Positions 53,990 to 63,898 of a stretch of DNA of 64,000 nt are shown piece by piece; position 1 is the stretch's first letter; each line of letters starts with the position of its first letter. The notes under the pieces are model-generated. The model was not told the origin of the DNA and ran no database searches. It worked only from the letters and a program-made list of their open reading frames with translations. The DNA comes from Prorocentrum cordatum (taxonomy: Eukaryota > Sar > Dinophyceae > Prorocentrales > Prorocentraceae). The DNA lies in contig CAUYUJ010016283.1 of assembly GCA_963575745.1 (NCBI GenBank), positions 859,452 to 923,451 of the forward strand, written 5' to 3'. The position numbers and the translations under genes were made by a program.

Positions 53990-55583
53990 CTGGCGCGGTC
54001 GGTCAACCGTCAACCTGGTCACCGCCGGGAACCTCGTAGAGCTCCTTCCACGCGTAAGAGTGCTCAGGATCGAAGCAGGGAGCTTCTCGGGGTATTTCTA
54101 GAAAAAAGTCGAATTGACATTTTTCCGTGTCAATTTCATATTGGTTGCTCCTAATTTTCCGATAGTAAAACTGGCTCTAGAGATCTGATCTGATCAGAGA
54201 ACAAAGTTTGTATGCCAATGCTCGGCGTAAAAATCTGCTTTCTCAAAATGAATTGTCAAATATCTTTCAAATCTTAGGAAAACCGACCCAAACTGGGCGC
54301 CGGCGGTAAACCGTCAACCTTCCTTACCGCCGGGGGACTCGTAGAGCTTCCTGAGCAGATATAATGCCGGAAAAAATTGCAGAGAACGAATAGTTTGTCA
54401 GCCTAAACGATTTCAGACCTCTCGATGCAACACCCAAACGCCCCTCATGCTTCTGGATCGTTTTCTGTGCGCACGAGCTCCGTAGCCCTCCTACAGCCCG
54501 AGTTACATGCGTAAATCGACAGCACCTCTCAAGATCACTCGAACAATACACATAGTTTCGCGAATCTAGCCCGAGTATCAGACCGAGTTCAGACATCTGA
54601 ATGCAGAGGGCGGACGCGTCTGATGTCTCCGACTCGATTCCTGTGATGACCAGCCCTGCAGCCCCCTTACAGCCCGAGTTAGGTGCAGAAAATCGACAGC
54701 ACCTCTGAAGATGACTCGAACAATACGAATAATCTCGCGGACCTAGCTCGGGCAGCAGGCCGAGTTCAGGACTCTGATTGCGACAGGTGGACGCGACTGA
54801 TGTCTCCGAATCGATTCCAGTGATTACCAGCCCTGCAGCCCCCTTACAGCTCGAGTTGAGTGCAGAAAACGGACAGCACCTCTCAAGATGACTCGACGAA
54901 TACGAATAGTTTTGCGAACCTAGCTCGGGCAGCACACCGAGTTCTGAGCTCTGGGTTCAGCAGGCGGACGCGCCTGATGTCTCCAAATCGATTCTGTGAG
55001 TACGAGCCCTGTAGCCCCCCTACAGCCCGAGTTAAGTGCAGAAAACTGCCAGCATCTCTCGAAATGACTTCATCAACACGAATAGTTTCGCAAACCTAGC
55101 TCGGGCAACAGACCGAGTTCAGACCTCTAGATGGGACAGACGAACGCGCCTAATGATTCGCAGCCGATTGCTATGATAATGAGCTTTGTAGCTGCCCTAC
55201 AGCTTAAGTACAAAATACCGACAACGCGTATCAAGATGACTCGAAACAGCCGATCCCGCCGCGAAGCTTTTTGGCAGTAAAAGGTACCCGATCGAGCTGA
55301 GATCAAGATGGCGAGCGAGAATAAGATCGAATCTGGTGGGAAAAGATACTAGAGCTCAAACGAATTTTTGAATTCTAAGAACAAAATTTTCAACCGACCA
55401 AAAGTGACCAAAAGATCCAACTAGCTCTCCAGCGCGCCGGAATTACTCTTAAGCTTCCAGCAACTAGCTAAAGGAAGCTCTACGAGTTATGTGCCACATT
55501 GTCTCTTTTGGTCGGGTCGGCCAACTAGCTTCACCCCGCGGCGGAATTCCTCTTAGCTCATCGATCACGAGCTCAGCGAGGTA
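53990..55583 (-). mobile_element. subfamily-1 element M6, middle of a triple nest
   Basis: Starts CTGGCGCGGTCGG with a damaged hairpin and ends GAGCTCAGCGAGGTA. It is itself split at CGACCCAAA^TGTGCCAC by the satellite element at 54293. Confidence 0.8.
54293..55489 (-). mobile_element. satellite element, subfamily 2, complete copy
   Basis: 1,197 bp from CTGGGCGCCGG to GGAAGCTCTACGAGTTA. The flanks CCGACCCAAA and TGTGCCACAT are joined without it at 52691-52710, proving a precise insertion with no added bases. It holds the hairpin, the CTCGTAGAGCTTCC repeat, about five 176-bp satellite copies, the terminal block, and a second small hairpin (AGCTTCC...GGAAGCT) at its end. The 203-codon minus frame inside is satellite. 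Confidence 0.88.
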
Positions 55584-55634
55584 TTACTCTTAAGCTTCCA
55601 GCAACAACTTGCTAATGGGAAGCTCTACAAGTTA

Positions 55635-56744
55635 CTGGGCGCCGGCGGTAAACCGTCAACCTTTCTTACCGCCGGGGGACTCGCAGAGCTTCCTGACCAT
55701 ATATAATGTCGAAAAAGATTGCAGAGAACGAATAGTTTTTCGGCCTAAGCGACTTCAGACCTCTCGATGCAACAGCCAAACGCCCCGCATGCTTCTGGAT
55801 CGTTTCCTGTGCGCACGAGCTCCGTAGCTCTCCTACAGCCCGAGTGACGTGCGAAAATCGACAGCACCTCTCAAGATCACTCGAACAATACGAATAGTTT
55901 GGCAAACCTAGCTCGAGTATCAGACCGAGTTGAGACCTCTGAATGCAACAGGCGGACGCGCCTCATGTCTCCGAATCGATTCCTGTGATTACCAGCCCTG
56001 CAGGCCCCTTACAGCCCGAGTTCAGTGCACAAAACCAAGAGCACCTCTGAAGACGACTCGAAGAATACGAATAGTTTCGCAGACCTAGCTCAGGCAGCAT
56101 ACCGAGTTCAGAGCTCTGAATGCGACAGGCGGACGCGACTGATGTCTCTGAATCGATTCAAGTGATTACCAGCCCTGCAGCCCCCTTACAGCTCGAGCTA
56201 AGTGCAGAAAACGGACAGCACCTCTCAAGATGACTCGAAGAATACGAATAGTTCGCGGACCTAGCTCGGGAAGAACACCGAGTTCTGAGCTCTCCATTTG
56301 GCAGGCGGACGCGCCTGATGTCTCCAAATTAATTCCTGTGAGTACGAGCCCTGTAGCCCCTCTATAGCCCGAGTTAAATGCAGAAAACTGACAGCACCTG
56401 TCAAGATGATTCGAACAATACGAATAGTTTCGCGAACCTAGCTCGGCCAGCAGACAGAGTTCAGACCTGGATGGAAAGGACGGACGCGCCTGATGATTTG
56501 CCATCGATTTCTGTGAGAATGAGCTCTGTAGCTGCCCTACAGCTCGAGTTAAGTACAAAATACCGACAACGCGCATCAAGATGACTCGAAACAGCCGATC
56601 CCGCCGCGACGCTTTTTTGCAGAAATATTTACCCGATCGAGCTGAGATTGAGACGGCGAGCGGGAATTTGATCGAATATGATCAGAAAAAATACTAGAGC
56701 TCAAACGAATTGTTGAATTCCGAGAACAAAATTTTCAACCGACC
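55635..56744 (-). mobile_element. satellite element, subfamily 2, abutting the previous one
   Basis: CTGGGCGCCGG directly after AAGTTA. Hairpin at 55642, five satellite copies, terminal block to CAACCGACCAAA, then a further decayed CTGGG element at 56747. Confidence 0.75.
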
Positions 56745-56746
56745 AA

Positions 56747-56961
56747 ACTGGGCGCCGGCGGTAAGGCGTTAACCTTGGTTACCGTTCCTAGCTCGACTTA
56801 AGTTGAGACAGCACCTGCAACATTCCGATCTGACTGCGACAGGCGGACGCGTCTGATGTCTGCGAATCGTCTCCTGTCATTACCATCCCTGCAGCCCCCC
56901 AGCCCGAGTTTTGTGCAGAAAACCGAGAGCACCTCTCAGGATGATTCGAACAATACAGTAA
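56747..56961. repeat. decayed hairpin element fragment
   Basis: CTGGGCGCCGGCGGTAAGGCG with a damaged hairpin, then diverged satellite to the left end of M5. Confidence 0.6.
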
Positions 56962-57360
56962 TACCTCGTAGAGCTCTTCGGCATCGATGAGCTAGAGGAA
57001 TTCCGGCGCGGGTTGGAGCTAGTTTGCCGACCCGACCAAAAGAAACAATGTGACAACTTTTGGGTGGTTTTGCAATTTTTTCAAAGGTATTTGACAATTC
57101 ATTTTTAGAAAGCAGATTTTTCGCACCTGTAAACGACTATGAGGGCCTCTCTGTCTTAGTATGAGCTCTGTAGGCGCACTTTTACTATCAAAACACTTGG
57201 CGGAACCAACTTTATCTCGACACAAAAAAAATCAATGTTTCCCTTTTTCGAGAAATGCTTCCAGAAGCTCTCTCTTTCGACTCTGAGCACTCTTACGCGT
57301 GAAAGGAGCTCTACGAGGTTCCCGGCGGTGACCAGGTTGACGGTTCACCGCCGGCGCCAG
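56962..57360 (+). mobile_element. hairpin-ended element, subfamily 1, copy M5 (reverse orientation)
   Basis: 399 bp read in the opposite sense: TACCTCGTAGAGCTC, body, GAGCTCTACGAGG, hairpin (57322-57353), GGCGCCAG. It interrupts a satellite unit (CAATACAGTA, then TTTCGCAGACC). Confidence 0.85.
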
Positions 57361-57618
57361 TTTCGCAGACCTAATTCGGGCAGCAGACCGAGTTCCGAGC
57401 TCTGGATTCGACAGGCGACGCGCCTGATGTCTTCAAATCGATTCCTGTGATCAGCACTGTAGCCGCCCTCAGCGCGAGTTCAGTGAACAAGAGCATTTCT
57501 CAAGATGACTCGACCAATACGAATAGTTTCGCGATTCTAGATTAGGCAGTAGGCCGAGTTCAGAGCTCTGGATTCGACAGACAAACGCAACTGATGATTC
57601 TGAATTGGTTTCTAAATA
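57361..57618. repeat. satellite fragment, 176-bp family
   Basis: About one and a half units (AATTCGGGCAGCAGACCGAG, GACTCGACCAATACGAATAG) before the next element. Confidence 0.8.
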
Positions 57619-58670
57619 CTGGGCGCCGGCGGTAAACCGTCAATCTTTCTTACCGCCGGGGGACTCGTAGAGCTTCCTGACAATATATAATGTCGAAAAA
57701 AATTGCAGAGAACGAATAGTTTTTCAGCCCAAGCGATGTCAGACCTCTCGATGCAACAGCCGAACGCCTCCCGATGCTTCTGGATTGTCTTCTGCACGAG
57801 CTCTGTAGCTCTCCTACAGCCCCAGTTACGTGCGTCAATCGACAGCATCTCTCAAGATGACTCGAACAAAACGAATAGTTTGGCAAACCCAGCTCGAGTA
57901 TCAGACCCAGTTCAGACCTCTGAATGCGACAGGCGGACGCGTCTGATGTGTCCGAATCGATTCCTGAGATTACCAGCCCTGCAGCCCCCCTACAGCCCGA
58001 GTTAAGTGTAGAAAGCCGACAGCATCTTTCAGGATGATTCGAACAATACAAACAGTTTCGCGGACCGAGTTCGGGCAGGAGACCGAGTTCCGAGCTCTGA
58101 ATTCCACAGGCGGACGCGTCTGATGTCTCCAAATCGATTGCTGTCACCACCAGCACTCTAGCCTCCCTACAGCCCAAGTTAAGTGCAGAAAACCGACAGC
58201 ACCTCTCAAGGTGACTCGAACAATACGAACAGTTTGGCGATTATGGATCGGGCAGCAGACCGAGTTCAGAGCTCTGGATTCAACAGACAAACGCGACTGA
58301 TGATTCTGAATCGGTTTCTGTAAGTATCAGCTCTGTAGCTGTCCTATAGCTCGAGTTAAGTACAGAAAACCGAAAGCGCCTGTGAAGATGACTCGAATAA
58401 TACGAATAGATTTGCGGACCTAGCTCGGCTAGCAGACCTAGTTCAGACCTCTGGGTTCAACAGGCGAACGCGCCTGATCATTCTGCATCGATTAGCTGTG
58501 CTTACCAGCTTTGTAGCTGTCCTGAAGCTCGAGTTATCTTAATACAACCGACAGCGCGTATCAAGATGACTCGAAACGGCCGATCCCACCCGTGTGCTTT
58601 TTGGCAGTAAAAGTTACGGAAATACTCTTAGCTTCCAGCAATAACTTGCTAAGGGAAGCTCTACGAGTTA
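57619..58670 (-). mobile_element. satellite element, subfamily 2, complete copy
   Basis: 1,052 bp from CTGGGCGCCGG to GGAAGCTCTACGAGTTA. It sits inside another satellite unit, and the flanks TTTCTAAATA and TTAGTTCTGTGGCTG rejoin as a normal unit. Confidence 0.82.
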
Positions 58671-59060
58671 TTAGTTCTGTGGCTGTCCTACAGCTCGAGT
58701 TAAGTACAGAAAACCGAGATTGTCTGTCAAGATGCCTCGAATAATACGAATAGGTATGCAAACCTAGCTCGGCTACACACGCGAAATCTTTTCTGGAGAG
58801 CTCCGGGGCGCCCCCCTGCAGAGCTGCTGAGGCGCTGCCAGGAACGCTCCGATGCGTGCCTGCACGCGTGCAGGCACGCTGGGAAGCTTGCCGGAACTCC
58901 CCCGGACCAGTTGCCGGCTCACCGGAGTCGCTGCGAGGCCTGTGGGGCGCCGTGGAGGAGCCCCTGGCAGGCACCACCACTGTCCAGCTTCTAATCTTAA
59001 ACCCTTCATCTCTCAGCGACGGGAAAAACCCGGAGAGTAAACCCGGAGAGCAAAGGACAA
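58671..59060. repeat. satellite remnant and second copy of the GC-rich module
   Basis: TTAGTTCTGTGGCTGTCCTA continues the interrupted satellite. From about 58790 the sequence matches 40390-40880 (GGAGAGCTCCGGGG, GCTGCCAGGAACGCT, CACGCGTGCAGGCACGC). Confidence 0.75.
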
Positions 59061-59436
59061 ACTGGCGCCGGCGGTGAACCGTCAACCTGGTCACCGCCGG
59101 GAACCTCGTAGCTCCTAACACGCGTAAGAGTGCTGAGCATCAAAAGAGAGGGCTTCTGGAAGCATTTCTCGAAAAAGAGAAAACATGATTTCTTCTATGT
59201 CGACATAAAGTTAGTTTCGCCAAGTGTTTTGATAGTAAGGGTGCATCTAGAGAGCTCATATTAAGACGCAGAGGCCCTCATAGTCGTCTACAGGTGCGAA
59301 AAATCTGCTTTCTTAAAATAAATGGTCAAATATCTTTCAAAAAATCGCAAAACCACCCAAAAGTTATCACTTTGTCCGTTCTGGCCGGGTCGGCCAACTA
59401 GCTCCACCCCGCGCCGGAATTCCTCTAGCTCATCGA
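59061..59436 (-). repeat. subfamily-1 element, right end interrupted
   Basis: CTGGCGCCGG, hairpin at 59068-59100, CTCGTAG, full body to CTAGCTCATCGA, where the next CTGG element is inserted instead of the expected TGACGAAGAGC. Confidence 0.78.
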
Positions 59437-59443
59437 CTGGACG

Positions 59444-59476
59444 CCGGCGGTAAACCGTCAACCTTGGTTACCGCCG
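59444..59476. repeat. intact hairpin equal to the LINE-B target
   Basis: CCGGCGGTAAACCGTCAACC then TTGGTTACCGCCGG. It carries the CCTTGG that LINE-B duplicates, so it shows the target before insertion. Confidence 0.85.
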
Positions 59477-59790
59477 GGAGAATCGTAGAGCTTCCAGCTC
59501 GACTGAAGTTGAGAACACCGAGCACCTACCAACATTCCGACTCATAGTGAATATTTTTTTGCCTCTCAATGCGACAGGCGGACGCGTCTGATGTCTGCGA
59601 GTCGACTCCTGTCATTACCAGCCCTGCAGCCCAGCCCGAGTTGAGTGCAGAAAACTGACAGCACCTCTCAGGATGACTCGAACAATACAGTAGTTCTGCA
59701 GATCTAATTCGGGCAGCAGACCGAGTTCCGAGCTCTGGATTCGACAGGCGGACGCGTCTGATGTTTTCAAATCGATTCCTGTGACTGCAA
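59477..59790. repeat. satellite remnant after the last hairpin
   Basis: GACAGGCGGACGCGTCTGAT and TCGAACAATACAG words of the 176-bp family, ending where low-copy DNA begins. Confidence 0.75.
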
Positions 59791-61048
59791 GGGTCGCAAC
59801 TTGGGGGGGTGGCGGGCGCGGAGGGTGGCGGGCATGTGCTCCGCAGAGCCAGTTCGGCTCATCTGAGGGGTGGAAGCACCCCGACAATTTGCTGGGGTGT
59901 CAACATGTCGCAGAGTGGGAAACACAAGGTTTCTCGATGCGCGCACGAGCGCAGACAATGCCACTTGGCACAGCAGGCGTGGAAACCCATTCCTCGCCAA
60001 ACGATTCTTCACGGTTAAGAGTGGGCCGAGCATGTGCAAGCCCACCTTGAGGCCGAACGGGCATTCGATTTGGAAGTGGCGAACCCTGGTTTCGTGATCA
60101 GGGTGAGAATTACCAGGACATACAACCCAAATACATAGCAGTGTGTCACGCGGCCGCATTTTACATTGGCGTTCGTTGCAGCGTATTTATTTTTGTTCTC
60201 GACATTGCTTGGTTTGCGTTGCGGTGCTTTCGGAAATAGCAAAGCTGCGCAGCACATTGATCTCACGTCCTGGCGAGCACTGGGGAGTGCGGGAGCATGC
60301 GAAGCATATTGTTATTGTTATTGCAAAGTGTCTTTGGAGCGGGGCCTCAGTCCACACGCCTCATCATCCTTCTCCTTCCTCCTCCTTCGCCCTCCGACCC
60401 CCGCATTGCAGCCCATCCCTCCTCTCGGGGCCCTTGTTTCCCTCCCCCCGTTTCCCAACATCCTCGCCCATCCTCCCTTCTGTTGTTGCACGGCAAAACA
60501 CCATGAAACAAACTGTTTCCGACGACTTGCGGAGGTGATATGTCGGCTCACGATTCTCAAGGCCACGATGTGGTCATGCGAGACAACAGCAAGAATCTGT
60601 ACACGGCTTGGCGTCTCAAACTAATTGTGGGGCAGACGCTGCATTCAAACCCACATGAAGCAAGCATCCCTTTTGCACTGGCAGCGTGCACGCGCCGCCA
60701 GTGCAAGCTGAATATAAAGAGAACCTCAATCTGAAGCTCATTCTCCCTTCTTCCACCCTTCCCATCTCTAGTTATCCCACACTCGGCCCACCCTGCATCA
60801 TCCAGGGGGCGCATCTATTGCCCGTTGGCTCGCGGTCTGCGGCCATCGGGGTCGTCGAAGCCACCATTCCCACGGTGATGCTCTGGGTAATCCCCTCTGA
60901 CCGAAAAAGGACATAGAACAACCAGCTCCGCACACGAGATGAAGGAAAGAAAGAGGAAGGGAGGAACACGGGGCCCGAGGAGGAGGGGGAGGAGGAGAAG
61001 GAGGAAAAGGAGCAGCAGGAGGAAGGGAGGGGGGGGAGAGTTCTGGAG
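59791..61048. other. low-copy region, no supported gene
   Basis: Several short frames on both strands overlap without a clear winner. A GGAGGA-rich patch lies at 60950-61035. I recognise no domain, RNA gene or promoter. Confidence 0.5.
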
Positions 61049-61402
61049 TCAAGTTGGTCCGCCCTTTCTGCCGAGACGGTTCAGGCACCTGCTCCTATAA
61101 TCATTCGCAGGTTGACCGTTACATTCGCTAACAAGGATCCTATTAACCTGGTGGCGTGACCAGCCGCCACATTTCGTACAAAAAACTACACTCCGGTACG
61201 ACATCAGATGGTGGCTGAGGTGCATCACGCGAACAGTCGGAAACTCATCAAGCCGTGGGCTCCACAACCCGCTGCGCGCCCTAACGGGCTCATCAAAATT
61301 GGCCATGAACCCGTGCAGGAGTTCCAAGTGAGGGCCAGGAAACAACCTGCACTGCCGATACGCCTGGGGAGAACGGGAACGAAGCCGATCGCCATCAGCC
61401 AT
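61049..61402 (-). pseudogene. C-terminal fragment of a LINE polyprotein (Cys motif)
   Basis: 117 codons with an ATG at 61400-61402. The end reads HLSHHLMSYRSVVFCTKCGG (C75, C78), followed by SECNGQP (C94) and LNRLGRKGGPT. This FCxxCG...C...RLxxGxxP pattern is one I associate with the C-terminus of dinoflagellate LINE polyproteins, where it probably binds zinc. No RT is visible upstream, so it is a truncated remnant or a small domesticated exon. Confidence 0.5.
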
Positions 61403-61550
61403 GGCTGTATTTCTGAGCGGCGGGCGTCACTGAACGATGCTCTTCACGCGAGAGGCGGCCAGAGTGGCTGCGGACATGGACCACGAATACAAACGGGATG
61501 TGCGAACGACGAGGGGTGGTATCGCTAATGTGTGTGCGCGGGTGCGTGGT

Positions 61551-61552
<2 letters not shown>
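61403..61552. other. spacer, nothing recognised
   Basis: Short low-copy sequence between the LINE fragment and the TG repeat. Confidence 0.5.
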
Positions 61553-61584
<32 letters not shown>

Positions 61585-61628
61585 TGTGTGTGTGTGCGAT
61601 TTCGTGTGTGCGTGTGTGCGTGTGTGTC
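61553..61628 (+). repeat. (TG)n dinucleotide microsatellite
   Basis: TG units broken by single C substitutions. Confidence 0.95.
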
Positions 61629-62150
61629 GTAAGATTGATCATCATATTGATTGTGATGACCAGTTGTGGTCTAACTGATGGCTTAAAGTCATGGCGTGCG
61701 TGGTTGCATGCGTGTTCAGGGTGAATGGGGGGGGGTCCACTCAACAACTGTCACCGATGACATCGAAGGGCAGAGCACCTCACAGGAGAATGTTTTCACT
61801 GCCGAGCTCGGGCGCTCGATCGTTCTGTCCTAGCGGGCAATGCGTAGTATGAGAGGCATTGCCGATGGCATAGACCTACTGCCCGCGATCGCTGCCATCT
61901 GTGTACTAGGGTCGTCGACCCTGATTCCTAGTTACCTACTGTGGGGCAATCGCCCTTTATTCCGAACCACCCGAGAAAAAATGCGGGGAATCCTGGAGCA
62001 CCGTGAAAATCGCAGCGGCTACGCACGGGAGCGACATGCAGTTGCCGCTCGCTTGTACCTGCACACATTTCGGAAGGAGCGGAGGCGTGTCTAGAAACCC
62101 CTGCAGCAGGAAGCGTTCACGAGGCGTGACGAACCTTGGATGGCCGTCCT
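61629..62150. other. low-copy region, no supported gene
   Basis: Short frames only. None has a recognisable domain. Confidence 0.5.
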
Positions 62151-62400
62151 CATCCTCCCGCCTCCCTCCTCTTCCTCCTCTTTCTGTTCTTCCTCGCCAC
62201 GTTCACCACCACCCCTTGACCATGTTCCTCATCCACCTTCCTTCGGCATTCAGCCCTCCACCTCCATCTCCCTCCGTCGACCTCCCTCTTCCTCGTCCCT
62301 CCTCCTCCTTCTCCTCTCCTTCTCCTCCCCCTCCTCATCCTCCTCCTCCTCCTCCTCCTCCCCCTCCTCCTCCATCTCCTCCACCTCCGCCTCCTGAGCC
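62151..62400 (+). repeat. pyrimidine-rich (CTC)n tract
   Basis: CCTCCTCCT and TCCTCCTC dominate. Pro/Ser-rich frames are compositional. Confidence 0.88.
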
Positions 62401-62589
62401 TGTCCACGGAGAGGTCCACAGTGTCCCCGCTGCCCTCCCCGAGACTGAAGACCCACAGGTAGGTCAAGCCCCGCAGGAGGCACGGCGCCAAACCGTCGGT
62501 GCGATATGAGAGGCCCCTGACCGACTCCTGAGCGCGGCGAGGGGCCGACGCAGGCAGCAAGGGAAGACAAGCCAGTCGAGCGAGGGGGA

Positions 62590-62872
62590 AGGTGGAGGCA
62601 GCATCAGTAGCAGCAGCAGCACTTTCAGTAGCATCAGCGGCAGCACAGGCAAGCACATCAGCAGCAAGGCCAGTAGCAACCAGGGGGGCGTGGATGATGA
62701 CGAGGAGGAGGGACCAGGAGGAGGAGGATGAGCCAGGAAGAGTAGGAGCCAGGATGACGAGGAGGAGGAGGAGCCAGGCGGAGGAGGAGGAGCCAGGAGG
62801 AGGAGGAGGAGGAGGGGTAGCAGCACACTGGCACCAGGAAGATGAGGAGGAGGAGGAGGAGGAGGGCGAGGT
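62590..62872 (+). repeat. CAG- then GGA-rich tract
   Basis: AGCAGCAGC and GGCAGC words to 62690, then GAGGAGGAG to 62872. No gene supported. Confidence 0.85.
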
Positions 62873-63131
62873 CTAGTGCTTCGCGCACACACCACCTCTG
62901 TGTCTGCGTGGCCAGCTGCGCACCCGACCGCACGGCACCCCTCCACTTACCCCTGCTCTCACCCATCTCACTGTTTGCCTGCGTCCTTACTCCCTGCTAG
63001 GCCCCTCGACCCTCCCACATGCTATGGCCTAAACGGCAAACCCACATCCGCTGAGCAGCACGTGCTACTTCAAAGGCCTGGCAGGAGGCTGGGGCTCGCG
63101 AGAACCAGCGCGAGAACCCGCTGGTGGGGAC
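62873..63131. other. spacer 3' of the terminal gene fragment
   Basis: Low-copy; probable 3' flank of the minus-strand gene. No polyadenylation signal recognised. Confidence 0.45.
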
Positions 63132-63881
63132 TCACGCTGGGGCGGTCACGTGCTTCGCATCGGCGCAACGTCTGCACGCCTCGGAAATATCTTTGTAAAG
63201 CGGGGCGGAAGCCGTGAGGCTCGGGAACGCCTCCATGATGGCAGTGGCCCAGAGGTTCAGCCTGGTGACCGCCAGCTCGACGCTGCTGGAACTGCCACCC
63301 CTGTTGAAATAGCACCACCTCATCGACTGGCTGTTCTCGACGCGGTAGGTCAAGTAGATGAAGCCCACAGGGAGGCACACGAGCTTGCCAGGAGTCAGCA
63401 CGACAGCGAAATTACCCGCCTCCTTCGCAGCCTTGGCCAGATTGTAGCCATCCATCTTCTCGCACTCATCCAACGCGCCCTTGAGGCTAGTCGTGTTGAT
63501 ATCCAGCGCAATGCCAATGATCAACTCTTTGCCCGACAACAGGAACCGAAACTCGCTGAGGCCATACATCGGCGGGAGAAAGGCATGGTGACCTTTGACT
63601 GCTTGCACGATGGTTATCTTTGAGATGTCCTTATCCGCGGCAGGCGTAAGTGGAAGCGATGACCCCAGGCGCCTGAAAAAATCCATGGGCATAGACAACT
63701 TGTCTTTCAGCAGCTTGTGCAGCAGCGCGATAAGCGCAGCCTGCCCAGACGAAAAGGAGGAGGGGCTCCTGCAGACACTGCACTCAACGGTGCATCCTCC
63801 TCCTCCTCCTCCTCCCCATGTTCTCCTCCTCCTCCTCCTCCTCCTCCTCCTCCTCCTACTCCTACTCCTACTCCTACTCAT
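63132..63881 (-). CDS. conserved-looking protein of unknown function, 5' end uncertain
   Basis: 249 codons. The first 28 residues (Arg/Ser then Gly-rich) come from the CTC microsatellite, so the true start or exon boundary is probably after 63785 and the frame may be a terminal exon. From about residue 40 the composition is normal. LIALLHKLLKDKLSMPMDFF (50-69) is helical, FRFLLSGKELIIGIALDI (111-128) is strand-like, and TPGKLVCLPVGFIYLTYR (163-180) resembles the PGxxxxLPxGW/F turn of cupin/JmjC-type barrels. The metal-binding His/Asp/His set is not evident. I do not name a function. Confidence 0.5.
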   Translation of the reverse strand: MSRSRSRSRRRRRRRRRRRRTWGGGGGGGCTVECSVCRSPSSFSSGQAALIALLHKLLKDKLSMPMDFFRRLGSSLPLTPAADKDISKITIVQAVKGHHAFLPPMYGLSEFRFLLSGKELIIGIALDINTTSLKGALDECEKMDGYNLAKAAKEAGNFAVVLTPGKLVCLPVGFIYLTYRVENSQSMRWCYFNRGGSSSSVELAVTRLNLWATAIMEAFPSLTASAPLYKDISEACRRCADAKHVTAPA

Positions 63882-63898
63882 ACTCCTACTCCTACTCC
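63782..63898 (+). repeat. (CTC)n and (CTACTC)n microsatellite
   Basis: CTCCTCCTC at 63796-63855, then CTACTC hexamers to 63898. Confidence 0.93.

Larger units (their letters stand above)
52825..55634 (-). mobile_element. satellite element, subfamily 2, outermost of a triple nest
   Basis: The element occupies 52825-53989 and 55584-55634 (1,216 bp together), with M6 inside. It ends GGGAAGCTCTACAAGTTA. The split point GCCCCGGAA^TTACTCTTAAGC is seen unbroken at 55432-55458. Confidence 0.82.
21977..59476. repeat. dispersed hairpin family CCGGCGGTRA...TYACCGCCGG (about 25 copies)
   Basis: Intact or nearly intact copies lie at 22697, 23138, 39998, 44938, 46104, 46932, 47050, 47551, 48704, 49016, 49356, 50452, 50930, 52101, 52405, 52832, 54300, 55642, 57626, 59068 and 59444. 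Inverted ones lie at 37262, 37674, 38475, 38743 and 57322, and decayed ones at 39850, 53994 and 56755. The loop reads ACCGTCAACC. Arms pair as GGTGA/TCACC in some copies and GGTAA/TTACC in others. Four copies are split by insertions (21977, 23518, 35114, 42590). Each hairpin is preceded by CTGG and followed by CTCGTAGAGCTC or CTCGTAGAGCTTCC. Confidence 0.9.

Noticed and set aside
54324-54935. 203-codon minus frame with a 59-60 residue repeat (GLLPELGPRNYSYCSS)
   Set aside because: It is the 176-bp satellite read through; sister copies have stops and shifts at the same places.
59791-61000. Several 70-150 codon frames on both strands
   Set aside because: They overlap, lack domains and have no start context that favours one.
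62003-62950. Pro/Ser-, Arg/Glu- and Leu-rich frames
   Set aside because: CTC, CAG and GGA repeat composition only.
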